NCBI GenBank assembly: GCA_019614645.1 | Contig: JABWDB010000003.1 | Span: 16,143,001 to 16,207,000, forward strand | Source of the DNA: Stratiolaelaps scimitus | Taxonomy: Eukaryota > Arthropoda > Arachnida > Mesostigmata > Laelapidae | DNA: 64,000 nucleotides | Direction of reading: 5' to 3' | Shown: piece by piece, positions 11,620 through 24,121 of the stretch | How positions within the stretch are numbered: the first letter of the stretch is position 1 | How the letters are laid out: each line of letters opens with the position of its first letter | Program-made: the position numbers and the translations under genes | The notes under the pieces: generated by a model | The model's database searches: none | Seen by the model: only the letters and a program-made list of their open reading frames with translations | What the model was told of the DNA's origin: nothing

Positions 11620-11760
11620 GTGAGGTACACGTCCTCCACCATTGACGTCATTCGCTGCCGAACGCTTGCCACACTGCATTGTTCCAGAGCCCAGCGGTGA
11701 CAACATCAGCGGCACTATAACCCAAAAGGCAGATATAATGTTTATCTGACACGATTTCAT
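11620..11760 (-). CDS. Candidate first exon of a secreted protein (signal peptide, 47 codons)
   Basis: On the minus strand ATG at 11760 has A at -3 and begins MKSCQINIISAFWVIVPLML, a textbook signal peptide: one early Lys, a hydrophobic core, then SPLGSG as a possible cleavage region. It is followed by a GKR triplet at residues 31-33, typical of peptide-hormone processing, and the exon ends at CAC|GTAAGG (11620), a good donor in phase 0. The next exon would lie below 11620; 10954-11199 is a phase-compatible candidate. The family is not recognised. A neuropeptide or other secreted peptide precursor is inference. Confidence 0.4.
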
Positions 11761-11872
11761 TATCGGTAACTTGTCTTTTATTGGGAACGTGTGACGATTA
11801 CACCTCATACTGCGTGCTCGGAAACTTACGCGAGACGAAGTTTCTGACTGAAGTTTGACGCTTACACATACG

Positions 11873-11874
<2 letters not shown>

Positions 11875-11912
<38 letters not shown>
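11875..11912. repeat. (TA)n microsatellite
   Basis: Thirty-eight bases, uninterrupted, upstream of the minus-strand signal-peptide exon. Confidence 0.9.
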
Positions 11913-11916
<4 letters not shown>

Positions 11917-13667
11917 GAAGAAAGAGTGTCCATAAAGGCTACCGCTCTTTGGTTCAAATTTGAAGCGCGGGGAAATTTAACAAGAAACGTTTGCTATCTT
12001 CCACTACTTTCTCTCGACATTTTCAGTGTTATGACTTTTTGAAACACATACTGCAAATTCTATGTGTATCTTCAAAATGGCAAAAACAAACTATTGGAGA
12101 AAAAGTTACTTTTGAAGCCGTCGAACTTCAGCGAGTCGCAAAAATTATTGCGTAACTTGCGGAACAGCTTTCTGTGAATTTGCACCCAAAGTTTCTATTC
12201 ATTTTACTCAGACTCAGTCGATGATTTTGTAAAAGGCGGAGCTCCAGATGACATCCGATAGTACCGCTAACCTACATGGCGCATATTATTATTCTTATTA
12301 ATACTAGTAGGCCAAGTGAACACCACCTATTAGAGATAGGGTCCCAACGATAACAAGGAGACAGAAAGACCAAATGCAATAGCCTCTAGTCATACTACAA
12401 CATGGAGATCTATGGATGGATAGAATAAAGGGCTGACGACACCGGAAAATAATTGATCTCGTGTCATCTGAGAACATGAACAGTCTCCGGGTGTAGGCTT
12501 TTTGCCGGCTACAGGATGAAGCAGCTTGCGACCACACCCATCAGCGGCTTCAAGCTGAACTTGACAGTCATCGGGGAACGGTTCTGATGAAGCTTCTATA
12601 CCTCGTTTCCATATGGATTCATATGACGGCGACGTCTTCAACCTCCAATCAGGCGGATCTTGTTGCACGCGACAGCGAGATAATAATGGAAATAGTGCGC
12701 GGAACTAGTCCGCATGGTTGGTCGTTCCCGTACACATATGATCATCCCGACCTCCGAGTATAGGAACTGATGGGCAACGGCCACTACGACTGATGGCACT
12801 GCTCGGCCCCTAGACACTGGAAAAAGAAGGGAGACAGGATGTGCAGATTAGTACACGCAGACTGCGTGCGGACCCTCTGGGAGTCTCTGGGTCGCTTCAC
12901 CTCGCTCCCTGCCGCACATATATAGCACACGGCCCGCCTGCCGGAGCTGACGTGGTCACCCGTGGCTCGGTACTCACTCCTGAATTAGCTGCCACGATGA
13001 AGGTTGTTCTGACGATGGTTACCACATTGGGCGCCGCTAGAAGTGGAGAAGTGGCGACGGCGAGTTCAGAAGGAGGCTCGGGTCATATCTTATAGAGGAA
13101 TGCGCAGCGCGGCAGAGGCGGCAACAGCGTCCACTGTGTGTTATCTGACTGCCCACGGGTCCACAATTTCAAGAGCTCGCTCAGCTCAGACTCGTCAATG
13201 AAAGACGCCTGCAGATTGCTGTTCAGCTCACCTTCTTACCGGCTGTCGGCTTCTTCAGCTTGCCGCGGCCACAAGAACGAGTTGAATCCCTGCAAGGCTC
13301 ACGCTAGCGACGACGACGACGACGACGCCGGTGGCCTACCAACTACAAAAACAGAGTACCGGCCGTCCACGCACCGCCTTCTGCATCATGCAGTGCTTCT
13401 CCTATTCGTGCGTTTTCACCTCTTGAGTCTCTCTAAATGCGGCCTGCTCGCTTCCATGTTGCTCATGCCGCTTATGAGGCCGATGACTAGGGGTGGTCGC
13501 TGTCGTCTCCCGCGTGCTGTTGTGCAGAAGAGAGAAGGGCAAATGGGGCCGGGAGCGGGACAATTTGAAAGGAACGAAGACAACGAGTAGAAGCGGTGCC
13601 CTGCGCTGCTCTTCCTATCCCACAGGGGTCCCCCGTGGTCCTGCATTCCCTGTATTCCCTCCGACTT

Positions 13668-13724
13668 TTCTCTCTCTCTCTCTCTCTCTCTGAGAGTGAG
13701 AGACAGGGAGAGAGAGAGAGAGAG
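13668..13724. repeat. (CT)n followed by (GA)n, self-complementary
   Basis: About 23 bases of CT repeats run straight into GAGAGTGAGAGACAGGG and a further GA run. The two halves can pair, and the site lies inside the GC-rich leader island, so it could be a cluster of GAGA-factor sites. Confidence 0.8.
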
Positions 13725-15100
13725 GCCGGCGAGCGGGCGGCCTGTCTGTCTGTAGCGCTGTCGGCCGACCCGTCAGACGACGGTCGAGTTGTCTACCCCG
13801 TGGTGGGTGAATTGGGAAAGGGAGCTTGCGTCGTTCTCTCCGCGCCTCTCACCCACCGATAGAGTGGCTACCCTTATTGCTTCCTTCATCTGCACCCGCC
13901 ACGAAGACGTCGTGTCCACGCTCCTCCCGCGCCGCGAATATCATCACAGCAAGGAAACGACCAGCCAGTGGCGGGCATCTCCACAGGAGGAGAGCATCCC
14001 GTGTTATCATCTCGTCAGCAACGTATCGGCGCGGCCGATCTCGAGGACAACGTTGCCCAAGAGCGCACACGGAGGCATCCCGCTGCTCCGCGCGCGTTCG
14101 GCGGAACGAGCAACGGTCTAATCAGCTGGTTGGCTGGAGCGACGGCGAATTACACGACACGGAAACTCAACGATGTAAACTATTGGCGAGTGCTATCCTA
14201 TAATCACCATCGGTTGCATTTGCGGCCGACGGGCAGGGGCAGGAGTGACGGCCTTGCCCACATCTACGATGCCCACTTGAGTGGTCGTACAACAACAACA
14301 ACAACAGCAACCAACAACAACAACAACAGCAACCAACAACTGCTACTACCACTACTTCTACAGTATTACTTGTATGAAGAGGAGGAAGAAGCCAACTGTT
14401 CGTGGCCATTTTCGCAGATTACTCGAGTGTCGCTTCCTCGAGTGGAGGGTGCGCTTTTGAAGCAACATCAACAGCAGCAGCAGCTGGAGCACCGCCGCAG
14501 GGAATCAGCGGCTTTTCATTTGCTTTTGAGCAGACTCCATCGAACTGCCAGTTGGATTGAGCCAAAAAGGGCTTTAAACGAAGCAGAAAGCTCGTGCTGA
14601 TAACGACGTGCGGCATAAGCATATGCGAGTGCTGCGTTGTGTTCTTCGTTCAGGGACTATTTCAGCTGGACGACCGCCTTCACGATAGCAAGCAGGCCGA
14701 ACGTACCTACACAACAGCGAACTTGCCGATATCAGCAAACTAGCGAATGCATACCCACAACATTAGCCGTCATTCAAAACGCGGTCGCACGTTCAATAAC
14801 GCTTGATCACGTTGAAGCTGCCAAGAACCACGTAACCAGGCAACTGATATCCTGAACTTTGACCCAATCGTGGTGTGGCCTGCTCGTCCACCTGGAAACA
14901 TGTGCCTTCACTTTTACCTTGTGACAAGTCGCCGGAGTCGCTCACGGTGAGGTGCACGAAACAGTAGCAACGGTAGCTATCGTGTTCGCCGGCGCGCGCG
15001 AATCCATAAAGCTTCGGGAAGCGCAATAGTAAACGCGCTCTCGCATAGAAACAGAGGCAGAGGTGTCAAAGGCGTCCGTTGCATGTCGGTCCGCAGCGGC

Positions 15101-15121
15101 CAGAGAGAGAGAGAGAGAGAG
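15101..15121. repeat. (GA)n run
   Basis: Ten or so uninterrupted GA units lie in the leader island. Further GA clusters follow at 15487-15500 and 15588-15610. Confidence 0.8.
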
Positions 15122-15818
15122 TGCGTTGACTAGCGTTGGATGCCCCGTTCCTAGCCTTTTCGGCCGACTTTTCGCCTCATTGCGAACACTGACGGAGCAG
15201 CACGAAAGAGGAGGATAGATTGAGGAGCATTAAAGTTATTCGAGGCATATTCTGCCGGTTCCGCTGGATCTGCCCGCGTTTGTTGTCGTCTGCGGGTACC
15301 GGTGTCAGCGTTCGCGTGTGCGTCGGTGAGTGTGGCGAGTGCGTGTTGTACGAACGTGAGCGGCGAGCCGCACGTGAGCTCGGCGCCAGCCGACAGCTCC
15401 ATGTCGAGGTGATCGCGTCGCGTCCGCCGTTTCGCCGCGTTGAAAGAAGGCTCCGGTAGCCCGTCGGGTCGAGACACAACGGTAGTGAGAGAGAGAGAGC
15501 AAGAGCGAGCCATAGAGAGGAGAACGCGACGCTACGAGAACGAGAGACTAGATAAAGCGTGTGGGTGACAGGGAGCCTGTGCCGGACCGAGAGAGAGAGA
15601 AGGAGAGGTGTTCAAGGGGAACGGAAAAGGCAGAGGAAGGGAGAAGCCACAACACCTAACAATTATATACAAGTACTATTATAGTTCGCTCGCCAGCTTA
15701 AGACCGGTAGCACAGCGCAAAGACTCCCTGCGGCGTGAACGCGCGCCACGCGACGGCAAACGAGCGACGCAGCATCAGATACGGACGAGCGCCGAATCTC
15801 AGCAGCCGCAGCGTCATA

Positions 15819-15827
15819 GTGAGTAAT
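15819..15827 (+). other. Candidate donor of a non-coding leader exon
   Basis: GTGAGTAAT closely matches the donor consensus, about 3.3 kb upstream of the 19091 coding start and on the same strand. It follows a GA-rich, CpG-rich stretch (15480-15818) typical of a leader. The transcript itself is inferred. Confidence 0.35.
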
Positions 15828-18800
15828 CACCGCCGGCGTTCCATGTCACCGCCGGCCGCTGCGGTGGTCGCTACCGTCACCGCCAACCGCAGACAACCGG
15901 CAAGGCGACTATAACAACACAACAGCAAGACTTGTTGTGTACGATCAGAAGGTGACGCTTGCCGCCAGTGGCCGCCGAGACGAAACACAGCTCGCGAAAG
16001 GCGCTGTCAAGCGAAACGCGCTGTTATTGTTTCATTGCGCATCCATGTGCACGCCATGCGCGCAGCAGATACCTGCTTAAGCTGTTGGTCCCTTTATCGA
16101 ATCGGAGGAGTTGGACAGATACGAGGGAGGACGCAGAGATAACGTAACTGACTGCACGACTGCGACAGCTTTACGTAGTGACTAGCCTTGTGAAGAGGTG
16201 AAGAATTCGAATGGAACTGACAGGAGGACGCGGAGCGCAGCTTTACTACGTTAGTTGTTAACGACAGTGTTCGTTTGGTGGCAATCACTATGATTTGCAG
16301 ACCTATTGTCAAGCTACCGTCGGCGGTAGGGAGATGTGTTGGAAGCAAGCAGTGCGTTCTAGCCGGATTCTGAATGCGGTACTGCCAGCGACAAGGGTCC
16401 CACCTCGGAATCCACCCACTGCGCTGTTGAGACCCGTCGAAGCTAGGACCCTCTGCGAATTAAATGACGATCCTTCGAGCCTCGTCTCTCTGCCTTGCAA
16501 CGGTCACATCAAATCTTCTGCCTAATCGCTATTAGAATACACACGGTGTGCCTTGCCCTTAGACCCTACCTGAGTGCTCACCATCATCACGCGTACTTCA
16601 ATATATCTGTGTCTGCGATCTGATGCACGGTCATAACAGGCGAAACAAATGAAACAAAAATAAACACATGTAACAAAGCGGCCTAATTACCGAAACCGCC
16701 ATTAGCGGCAACAGCAACTCCAGGCATTTCTCACGCTGCCGGTTGCTGCTGGTTTTTTGTCGTATTTCTTTCTTCATTTCTAAGTGCCCAGTCAAAGAGG
16801 TCCGCGTAACAACTCGCACCTCGAGATGGTGATAACTTTCATTCGAGGCGCCGATAACACTGACGATTGCTACCGCGCCGGCCGCCACCCTTAGCGTTAC
16901 GGCGGCTGCATTGTGTCTGTGTGTGTGTGTGTATTCGCGCCAAAGGCAAAGGGTAACATCTCCTCGCAGCAGCAGCAGCAGCAACAGAGGCAGCAGCAGT
17001 AGTCATCGCCGGTCGCCGTCGGCACTGACGTGATTGTCGCTGACGACGCTGCAGAACAACGCTAGCCTCCTACTCGGACCAACTCCCGGTCTGTGTCGGG
17101 CTAACTGGCTGAGACTGACAGTTGGCTAACTGTGTCAGCGCTACTGGGCGCTTCTGCTGTCATTGTCACTAACATCATCATCGCCATCTCACCGACTGAC
17201 GGTGGTTTTTGCTGCTGCTGCTGGTGACAGTGGTGCAACGAAAGCAACAGCAAGTAGCAGTAGCGACTAATTCTGCTATTGCAGACGGGGTTTTGTTCTG
17301 GCTGCGACGGGGTCTCTGTTGTTTTTTGTGCCGGTGTTCGTTGTCGTTGTTCGGGGTCTGCTCGTCGTCCATATCTGACTGCTCTATCAGAGATCTGTTG
17401 TTCGATGCTAGCAGAAGGCTCGCAGAGAGACGGCAGGCCATAGGCCACCGTCGGGCGAGATTGCTGCCGTGCACGGGCTCAACTTTAGCTTAGCCTGGCC
17501 TGGTCAGGCCCGGTCTGCTCTGGCCTGATCAGATCAGGCGGCAAACGCCTATCTCTCTCGTCTTTGGCCACCAGCCGACGAGTGCACTACTCACTAGTGG
17601 TAGGCCAGCGGTCGCTACTGCAAAGGCTGAGCCGCTGTTCGATGACTGGTGCTACGCGCGGATTACAACAGGAAAGGCCGAACGAATCTCAGCAGCAGCA
17701 GCAGCACCACCACCAGTCATAGTGGACGCAGTTGTAGAAGTAAGCTTCGTGGCGGTGGTTGTGGTAACATTAGAAGTTGTTTCAGCAGCGGCAGTCCAGA
17801 CACAGTGTCCATTTGCTGACTCGTGTTCGCTGGTTCCTCGGTCCGCCCAGACCCGTTGCTCTCCAGCAGTAGCAGCAAAAGCACTACGATCGACCGTTGT
17901 CTCGCCCGAGCTGCCTAATACCCAGAGTCTAACACCAGCTAGCTAATGCGTTCAGCTGCCTAACGCGGCTTGCGCTCTGACGCTGTGCCGACGCTGACGT
18001 TGGTCGTCGTCGCCGCGGTTCTTATGGTGGCGGTAGCGGTGGCGGCGGCGACGGCGGTGCCCATGTGGCCAATGCCGATCACTGATCGTCGCTCGGCGTC
18101 AACCACGAACACGGCGACTACTGGACTGGGTCATCGCGCTTCGGCCGCGCCTCGAGTATCTCGGCGTTCCAGCATCTCATCTCGGCAGCGACCAGTGAGC
18201 GCATGCTGATACAACGACTGGCTCTGCGCCACTACGGCGACTACGGTTACTACTCGCGCTACCAGCGATCGTCGGTCTGCTGCAAGCATTCTCTCTCTCT
18301 CGCTCTCTCTCGCGCGTTCTCGCTGTCTCAGAGCTTTCTTAGACGAAGGAGCAGGCAACCCGCTCTCGTCGCAGCGGCGACAGCAGCAGCAACAGAACCA
18401 CCACGAACGGGACACAGACATTCGCAACCCTGAGACTGTGCCTGTCGGACGTCTTGCCTCACTAGTGTCGCTCGGTCCACGTTGCAGCCATTCTCGACGA
18501 GGGGAGAGATCTCAGCGACACAGCAACAAACGACTCGAAACACAGAATTGTAGCCCAGCTTGCGACGAACGACCGCGACAAGGAGCCCAGAGCCGAAAGC
18601 GACGCTCACGCCCTCTGAGTCGACCCGCTAGATTGATTCTCGACCAATTCCGCGTATCGGAAACATACAGGGTCGACGTTCTTTACGATTCGCGCCTTCG
18701 TGCGAAGTGAGAAAGCGCTCTGACTGTTCGAGTTCGACTTATGGCGCAGCCCGTTTAGTGTACAGTGACGAAGTGACCACAACTCGAGTGCCAAGGTGCC

Positions 18801-19090
18801 ACCGATATCGGCGGATAGAGTGTACTGACGAAATTGTTTGGACGAGTGCGCTGGTGGTTCAATCGATGTCCCTGGTGATCACTGTCGTCGTCATAAAACA
18901 GAGAGAAAATTCGAGAAGCACAAGAAGAGCGATTGGAAGTGGATTTTGTAAGTGAATTGTATTTTTTGCGGTTGTAATTTAGTGGTGTGATCAGGAGTGC
19001 CTCTATCGAAGCGTGTGCGAACAGCCTTCGAGCAAGGATTAAGTCAAAGGTGGCCAGAGTGAAGCAGACTGGAGCACTGCGTCGCGGGAA

Positions 19091-20227
19091 ATGCAAACGG
19101 GAGATAGCACAATTGAAAAATCAGATGTTAATGGTAGACTACAACGACAACAGGTGTCCTCGGTGAAGTCAAGAACGACGACGACAACGTCATCCGCATC
19201 CTCTCGAAGTGAACATGCCCAGCAGCAGCGTTCAGTGTTCAGCAAATCGGCATCGCAGAACCCGTCGAAAAGCGTCCAGAACGCCAGTGGCGGCCAGGTT
19301 CAGCTGCAGCAGCAGCAGCAGCGGAAGCAGCTTGCATTTAGCAGCTGCCTTAGGCACAACTCGTCATCGGTGGCTGAAACGGTGTCCGAGTCATTCCGCC
19401 GCTCGATAGAGACGGGCTGTGAAGCGAACGACACACTGTACTCGCAATACGGCGAGGAGTACCAGGACATTCAGCAGCTAATTGACGAGCAGGATTTCCG
19501 CGAGTCGAGCGTGTCATCGGAGAGCAGCACCGTCAGTGATTCTCGCATCCTTCGGATAACTCGCAGTGAATCGGGCAGCCCCCTCATCCGGAAGAAGATC
19601 GTGATCAACGAAAACGGTGACGAGGTCGAGGTGATCGACCGGCCTCGAGTCCGTATCGGTTCAGCGGCCATCCTTAGGGCCACCGAATCGTGTCCCAACT
19701 CGCCGCTGAGTCGGAAAGTCAAGCAGAGCTATTTCAGTGAATCGGTCGAGGAATCGGACGAGTCGCTCGCGCTGAACTCGGCATCAGTGGCAAGCTCGAC
19801 GTCGAGGATGGAGGCGGAACAGAAGAAGAAGTTCTACTACGAGTTATCGGATAGCAAGTGCGAGTCGACGACGATGAACGTCTCGATTGGCGAGCACATC
19901 AATGTGAAAGAGGTTCAGCGGCGTCAGGAAACTGCGACGAGTAGCCAAACAGCGACTAGCGCAACGAGCAGAAGCAGCACGAGCACAAGCGCGCAGAGCA
20001 GTATGGCCGAACTACGGCAACGCGTCATCTTGACGGAGAGCGTGTCGTCGAGTCGCGAAGGCACCCCGACGCGGGTGCCGTTCGAGCGTTCCGTGAGCGC
20101 AGTGGCCACCGTCAAACGAACGGATTCGGGCCGGAGCAGCTCGGGTCTCAGCATCAGCCAGAGGGATATACTCGTGAATCGATCCAGGTCATGGAACGCT
20201 ATCGAGGCCAATCTATTTACCTCGTCG
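19091..20227 (+). CDS. N-terminal coding exon of an unidentified serine-rich protein (379 residues, gene continues)
   Basis: This is the longest and best supported coding stretch in the window. The ATG at 19091 has G at -3 and is the first Met after an in-frame TAA at 19040. The frame stays open for 379 codons to TCG|GTGAGT at 20227, a strong donor that leaves phase 0, so the remaining exons lie downstream. Third codon positions are strongly G/C. The protein is polar and Ser/Thr/Glu-rich, with a Thr run near residues 29-33, a Gln run near 73-77, a basic-acidic patch at about 168-188 (KKIVINENGDEVEVIDR), Ser-Pro or Thr-Pro sites near 163, 204 and 325, and an RSRSW motif near 364-368. I see no signal peptide, membrane segment or catalytic domain. 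Composition suggests a disordered N-terminus of a cytoskeletal, scaffold or regulatory protein; that is inference. I do not recognise the family. Confidence 0.85.
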
Positions 20228-20233
20228 GTGAGT
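20228..20233 (+). other. Splice donor ending the 379-codon exon
   Basis: GTGAGT directly follows TCG. Reading through it adds only four codons before a stop, which supports real splicing here in phase 0. Confidence 0.7.
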
Positions 20234-22726
20234 CACCTTTAGCACCTTGCTACATTTGTAGTTGTCGCGGTGGCGGCAGTAGCGTTACATAGCAGATACC
20301 AGTAGCGTACTGGTATTGGTAGTGGTAGTTGTTGTTGTTATTCCCATTCTCCTCATGTTGTCGTCATTCTGTGTACCTCGTGGTCGGCATCGGCTTCGTC
20401 CTGAGATTATGTCCTTTGTTCTTCTACAAAGACGCAGGCGGCAGAGTTTCACCCAGGTAAAGGCAACACGCCACAGCCGTGCAGATCGGCGACACAGACT
20501 CCTCGTCGCTTGATCTTTCTGAACCCTCCACCGACGTGCAGTAGTGAGAGCGCCGAGTGGGAACTCTAGTCGCAAAGTGTTGCAAGCGCAGGGTCGCCGG
20601 TACATCGCAATCGGCCACTGACTCCGGCCCACGAACGATAAGGCCATCACTTCTGGTCACGCAGTGGTTGTGAGGTGCGGGTCTGCTCGCACCGCAAACC
20701 TTCGCGTCCATCACCGCGGTCAACAATAATCGTCGTCGCCGTTGTTGTTGTTGTTATTCTTTCCCGCTGTTCCTTATCTCCAAAACGCTAATAGCTATTG
20801 GCATTGGAGTGCCAATATGTCGCGAAAAGGAATAGATAACAAGCAGTAGAACACTCAAGCCTTGCTCCCTACTTTAGGTGAAAGCTATTATAGATACCAC
20901 CTGTGGCTCTCCATCCGTGGCCAGTCGTCCAACTGCGGCGAATTGCGCGCCTTTGCTTCGAATAGATATATCGTCCATTCGTTTATTCGCTTTGCTAAAC
21001 TCTTAACAAACGCTACCGGGCTCACGTACGAGCTAAGCCCAGCAGGTTCCGGCTGCGCAACGAGGCCGCGTGTTATTGCCCCCTAAGCACCCGTTGCTGC
21101 CGCTGTCGGCGCCTTGTAACCACCCGTAATGGATTGCTCTTCTTCCTACGGAGGGGATTAGCTCATGGACATCGGGCACAGACATTGGATTTGATCAATG
21201 CGGCTAAGCCTTCGGATGAGGATTAATCTACGAGGGTCGCCAGAAAAGATGCCATGCACTATTTCTCTAAAGCTGAACCTCTCATCTCACAGATCCACCT
21301 CCGAGCTTCGCATGGTACGCTTCTGTCCTTAGCTGAGGTTACTTCCCTTTCATCGATCTAACCAAAATCATGATCACCCTACCTACGAGATGTACGAAGG
21401 GGATCAACACTACCCGTATAATAGAATCGAGTTTCTTGTCACGTTCCGTTATGCTTTACCGGCATGGCAGGGAGTCACCCTTCAAATAGGAGCTGGGATC
21501 TTTGCCCGATTATTTAATTATTTAATAAATGAATCTCCTACTACATGTTCGTTGAGAGTTACCACGTATAAATTAAAGGGAGACTAGACGCCGGGTCTTC
21601 AATGGCGGTCCATTGCGTGTGGAATGAAGACCGCATGACCGCATCCCTGTACAGGTCATAAGAGATACTGCAGAGAGAAATATTCTCTATCAACATGCGA
21701 AGGTAGATTTCTGCCGCTTGAAACAGTACACTCGTTGCAATGCGTATATATCTAGGAAGCTTATTTATACAGAAATAAGCCCATACTGAAATCCTGGTAC
21801 GAAGCATCTTTACGAGACACCCATTTGCCAATTTCTGATATCTCATCAGCTAATGAACGCCTCGAAATACTAGTAGTAATGGCGTATCAGCTTGCTTCCG
21901 AAGCCATTTCAGTCTTGCTGTCTACGGTGTCAAACATTCGGAAGATTTCCTCACGATTGAATCGGGGTTATCGCAACGAGGTGGTAAAATGGAAAAAGCT
22001 GAAGTTGGCTCAGGCTGTCAATTTTCCCGATTAGGAAACCAAGCCAGATCTCTCGATATTCTCGTTCTCTTGTGACCGGCCAACACTCATGGCTAAATAG
22101 GACATAATAAAAATGAACGAGAACAACGTTGATATATTGACTGCTACAATTTTTTTAGGTGGATCCTATTCTTGTCAAGATATGCCCCGATGTGGAATTG
22201 CGAACAATGCTATTGGGTACATGGTATACATCGTTCCGAGCTCTGTCTCGAAGACTTGAAAGCGATACTGATAAGACGATCGTCGTCTTGAAAGAGATTC
22301 GATGCTTCAGTCTGTCGAGTTGACCTGACGTAGAAAACACGTTGGCTATGACAACAGTTTTGCGAGGTTTTTTATCACTAATTAATGTTATTATTGTGAG
22401 TTTGGGATGGCTTTAAAAAACTCGTGTATTAAAAAAGTTGCAAACTACTAATAGACTTTGATAAAGAAACCAGCAGGCGATAAGCCCGACGATGAATCTA
22501 ATATACAATATATTTATGTATATAAAAAAAATCGTGGACTGCATTCAGAAAGCACTGAGAGCAGCAGTTGTGTCCATATCAACTTATTGGAAGAACAAAC
22601 TACCCTACCTTTCATACGACGGACTAAATCTCTCGTGTGATATGACGGGTAACAATAAGTTAAACAATTGTTGATATATAGAATGGGAGAGCCTAGAATG
22701 CTTCATCATATCTTCATGTGAGTCGA
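20234..22726. other. Probable intron, no exon seen
   Basis: The first 500 bases remain GC-rich, as the island tails off. Beyond 20750 the DNA is AT-rich with no convincing coding frame. It presumably belongs to the intron opened at 20228. Confidence 0.4.
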
Positions 22727-22963
22727 TCATCGGGAATCGCTGACTACACGACATTGAACCTTTTCGTATTTTTTAGTTCTTATACCAAATGTGCAATCTG
22801 CGCCAACCTTGGTCCATTTCTCGATAGAAATGTCTGAATGAGTATTTTGACTTTCAACATAAAAGCACAAATGGTCGACGTAATGCTCTTGAATCAAGCA
22901 CACCAGTCGGAAACGTCGAAATAGCAACTGGATTCGTCTCGACGCGATGCACACCTGCAAACA
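22727..22963 (-). CDS. Candidate terminal exon on the minus strand
   Basis: CTGGGATCTGTTTGCAG is a strong minus-strand acceptor just above 22963. The frame downstream is open for about 77 codons to a stop at 22727 and includes ESQNTHSDISIEKWTK and two later Cys residues. Just upstream on the same strand, 22983-23417 is also open (144 codons, with a segment NFGTGKLHNPNAMQILQG), but no good donor links them. The plus strand is open over 23023-23547 as well. Function is unknown. Confidence 0.27.
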   Translation of the reverse strand, partial: CLQVCIASRRIQLLFRRFRLVCLIQEHYVDHLCFYVESQNTHSDISIEKWTKVGADCTFGIRTKKYEKVQCRVVSDSR

Positions 22964-24082
22964 GATCCCAGTTCATAACTATTCAGTGACGGAGAGCTCT
23001 TGCAGAATGTTTCTCATCCTCATTGATACGCCTGACTAAGCCCTGCAGTATTTGCATAGCATTTGGATTGTGTAATTTGCCTGTTCCAAAATTGATATCG
23101 ACTGTTCGATTTGGGTTGTACTGCAGCCTGAAGCGGTCTCGTTGCGCTCTGTATGATGTCCGGCGCGGCACTATGAACACTATGACTGGAAAATATGGCG
23201 GAAAAACTCCGGAAATTGTCGACGCTGGCCTCTGCCATTGGTTTTTAATACATTTGTCAATGCAGTGCGTCTCGTTGCTGGATGCATGTCCCGTCCATTC
23301 CAATATGGGACCTCCTATACTATATAGACTATTGGGAAGATTCAAGGCAGTGGAAGTCGATTCAACTGAGGTCGTTTTGTCCCTTAAACCTATCAGCCCC
23401 ACTCTGCTAGTGTTCATTAATCATCTTCACATCATTGGTGTATTTGTCATTTTAGTTCAATTGCGCTTGAATTGTTTCTCGAAGTATTTCAGTTCTATTC
23501 CATTCTTAAGGGCAAACGAACGCTGGGTAAAACAGGTGCCAGATTAGAACGAGGTGTCGGTTAAAATATTCTGAACGCATCCTGCGTCGAGTTGCCGTGT
23601 CAATATGCGACGCAGCGATATCAGGAGGCAGCTCGTATGGAAGCTGTGTGGAGACCGTGTCGAAATGTCAGTAAGCTAATATTACAGCGGTCGGCGGTTG
23701 ACAACGCTGTTTCTCGGCTTAAGTCGATGTGGTGAATCCGTGTTCACTGGCGATACAACAACGGTGAGATAGATGAATTTGTATATATAGAACTCGTTAG
23801 ATGGATTAACCTATCCAGATGTACGGGCTCCTCGCACACAGACGACTCATCTGCATCTACTGTGCCACCAATGTATTATATATCTCGTTTTACCATTTGG
23901 TTACCATCTCGTATGTTGGGTTGTGCTACGCGCTAAGTGCCTTGGGCTGTCGGGGCGCAAAAGTGCCGACGGCAACGAACCGGAGCGCGGCGAACCGCAA
24001 GACGAGTTCGCCAACGGCTGAAACGGTTACAATAGATTCATCTTGTGTTGGCTGTAGTCATACTTTCCATTAAGCATGTACT

Positions 24083-24084
24083 AT

Positions 24085-24120
<36 letters not shown>
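24083..24120. repeat. (TA)n microsatellite
   Basis: Thirty-eight bases with one AA slip. Confidence 0.9.

Positions 24121-24121
<1 letters not shown>

Larger units (their letters stand above)
12840..19090 (+). promoter_or_regulatory. GC-rich promoter and leader island upstream of the 379-codon exon
   Basis: This stretch is visibly richer in G, C and CpG than the flanking DNA. It carries triplet runs (GAC near 13310, CAA/CAG near 14290-14340, CAG near 14480 and 16965) and GA/CT runs of the kind bound by GAGA-type factors. Several strong plus-strand donors occur, for example GTGAGTGTG at 15325, GTGAGTAAT at 15819, GTAAGC near 17738 and GTGAGC near 18195, as expected for alternative non-coding first exons. 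Many open frames of 60-210 codons appear on both strands (the longest is 13968-14600 plus, with Asn, Gln and Glu runs). They follow the triplet repeats and I do not call them genes. No TATA box or start site can be fixed from sequence alone. Confidence 0.45.

Noticed and set aside
11620..11760. Identifying the GKR-containing exon as crustacean cardioactive peptide or another known neuropeptide
   Set aside because: The bases before GKR do not encode any known mature peptide motif, so no family name is given.
13968..14600. 210-codon plus-strand open frame
   Set aside because: It consists largely of Asn, Gln, Leu and Glu runs from CAA/CAG and GAG repeats in the leader island, starts at a GTG and lacks splice support.
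17101..17493. Overlapping frames with Gln/Arg-rich and Leu/Arg-rich products
   Set aside because: Open on both strands in several phases because of CpG and CAG content; no Kozak start or splice pair.
22983..23417. FPPYFPVIVFIV read as the start of a tick-type metalloprotease domain
   Set aside because: No zinc-binding HExxH motif follows, and the plus strand is also open, so the likeness is too weak.
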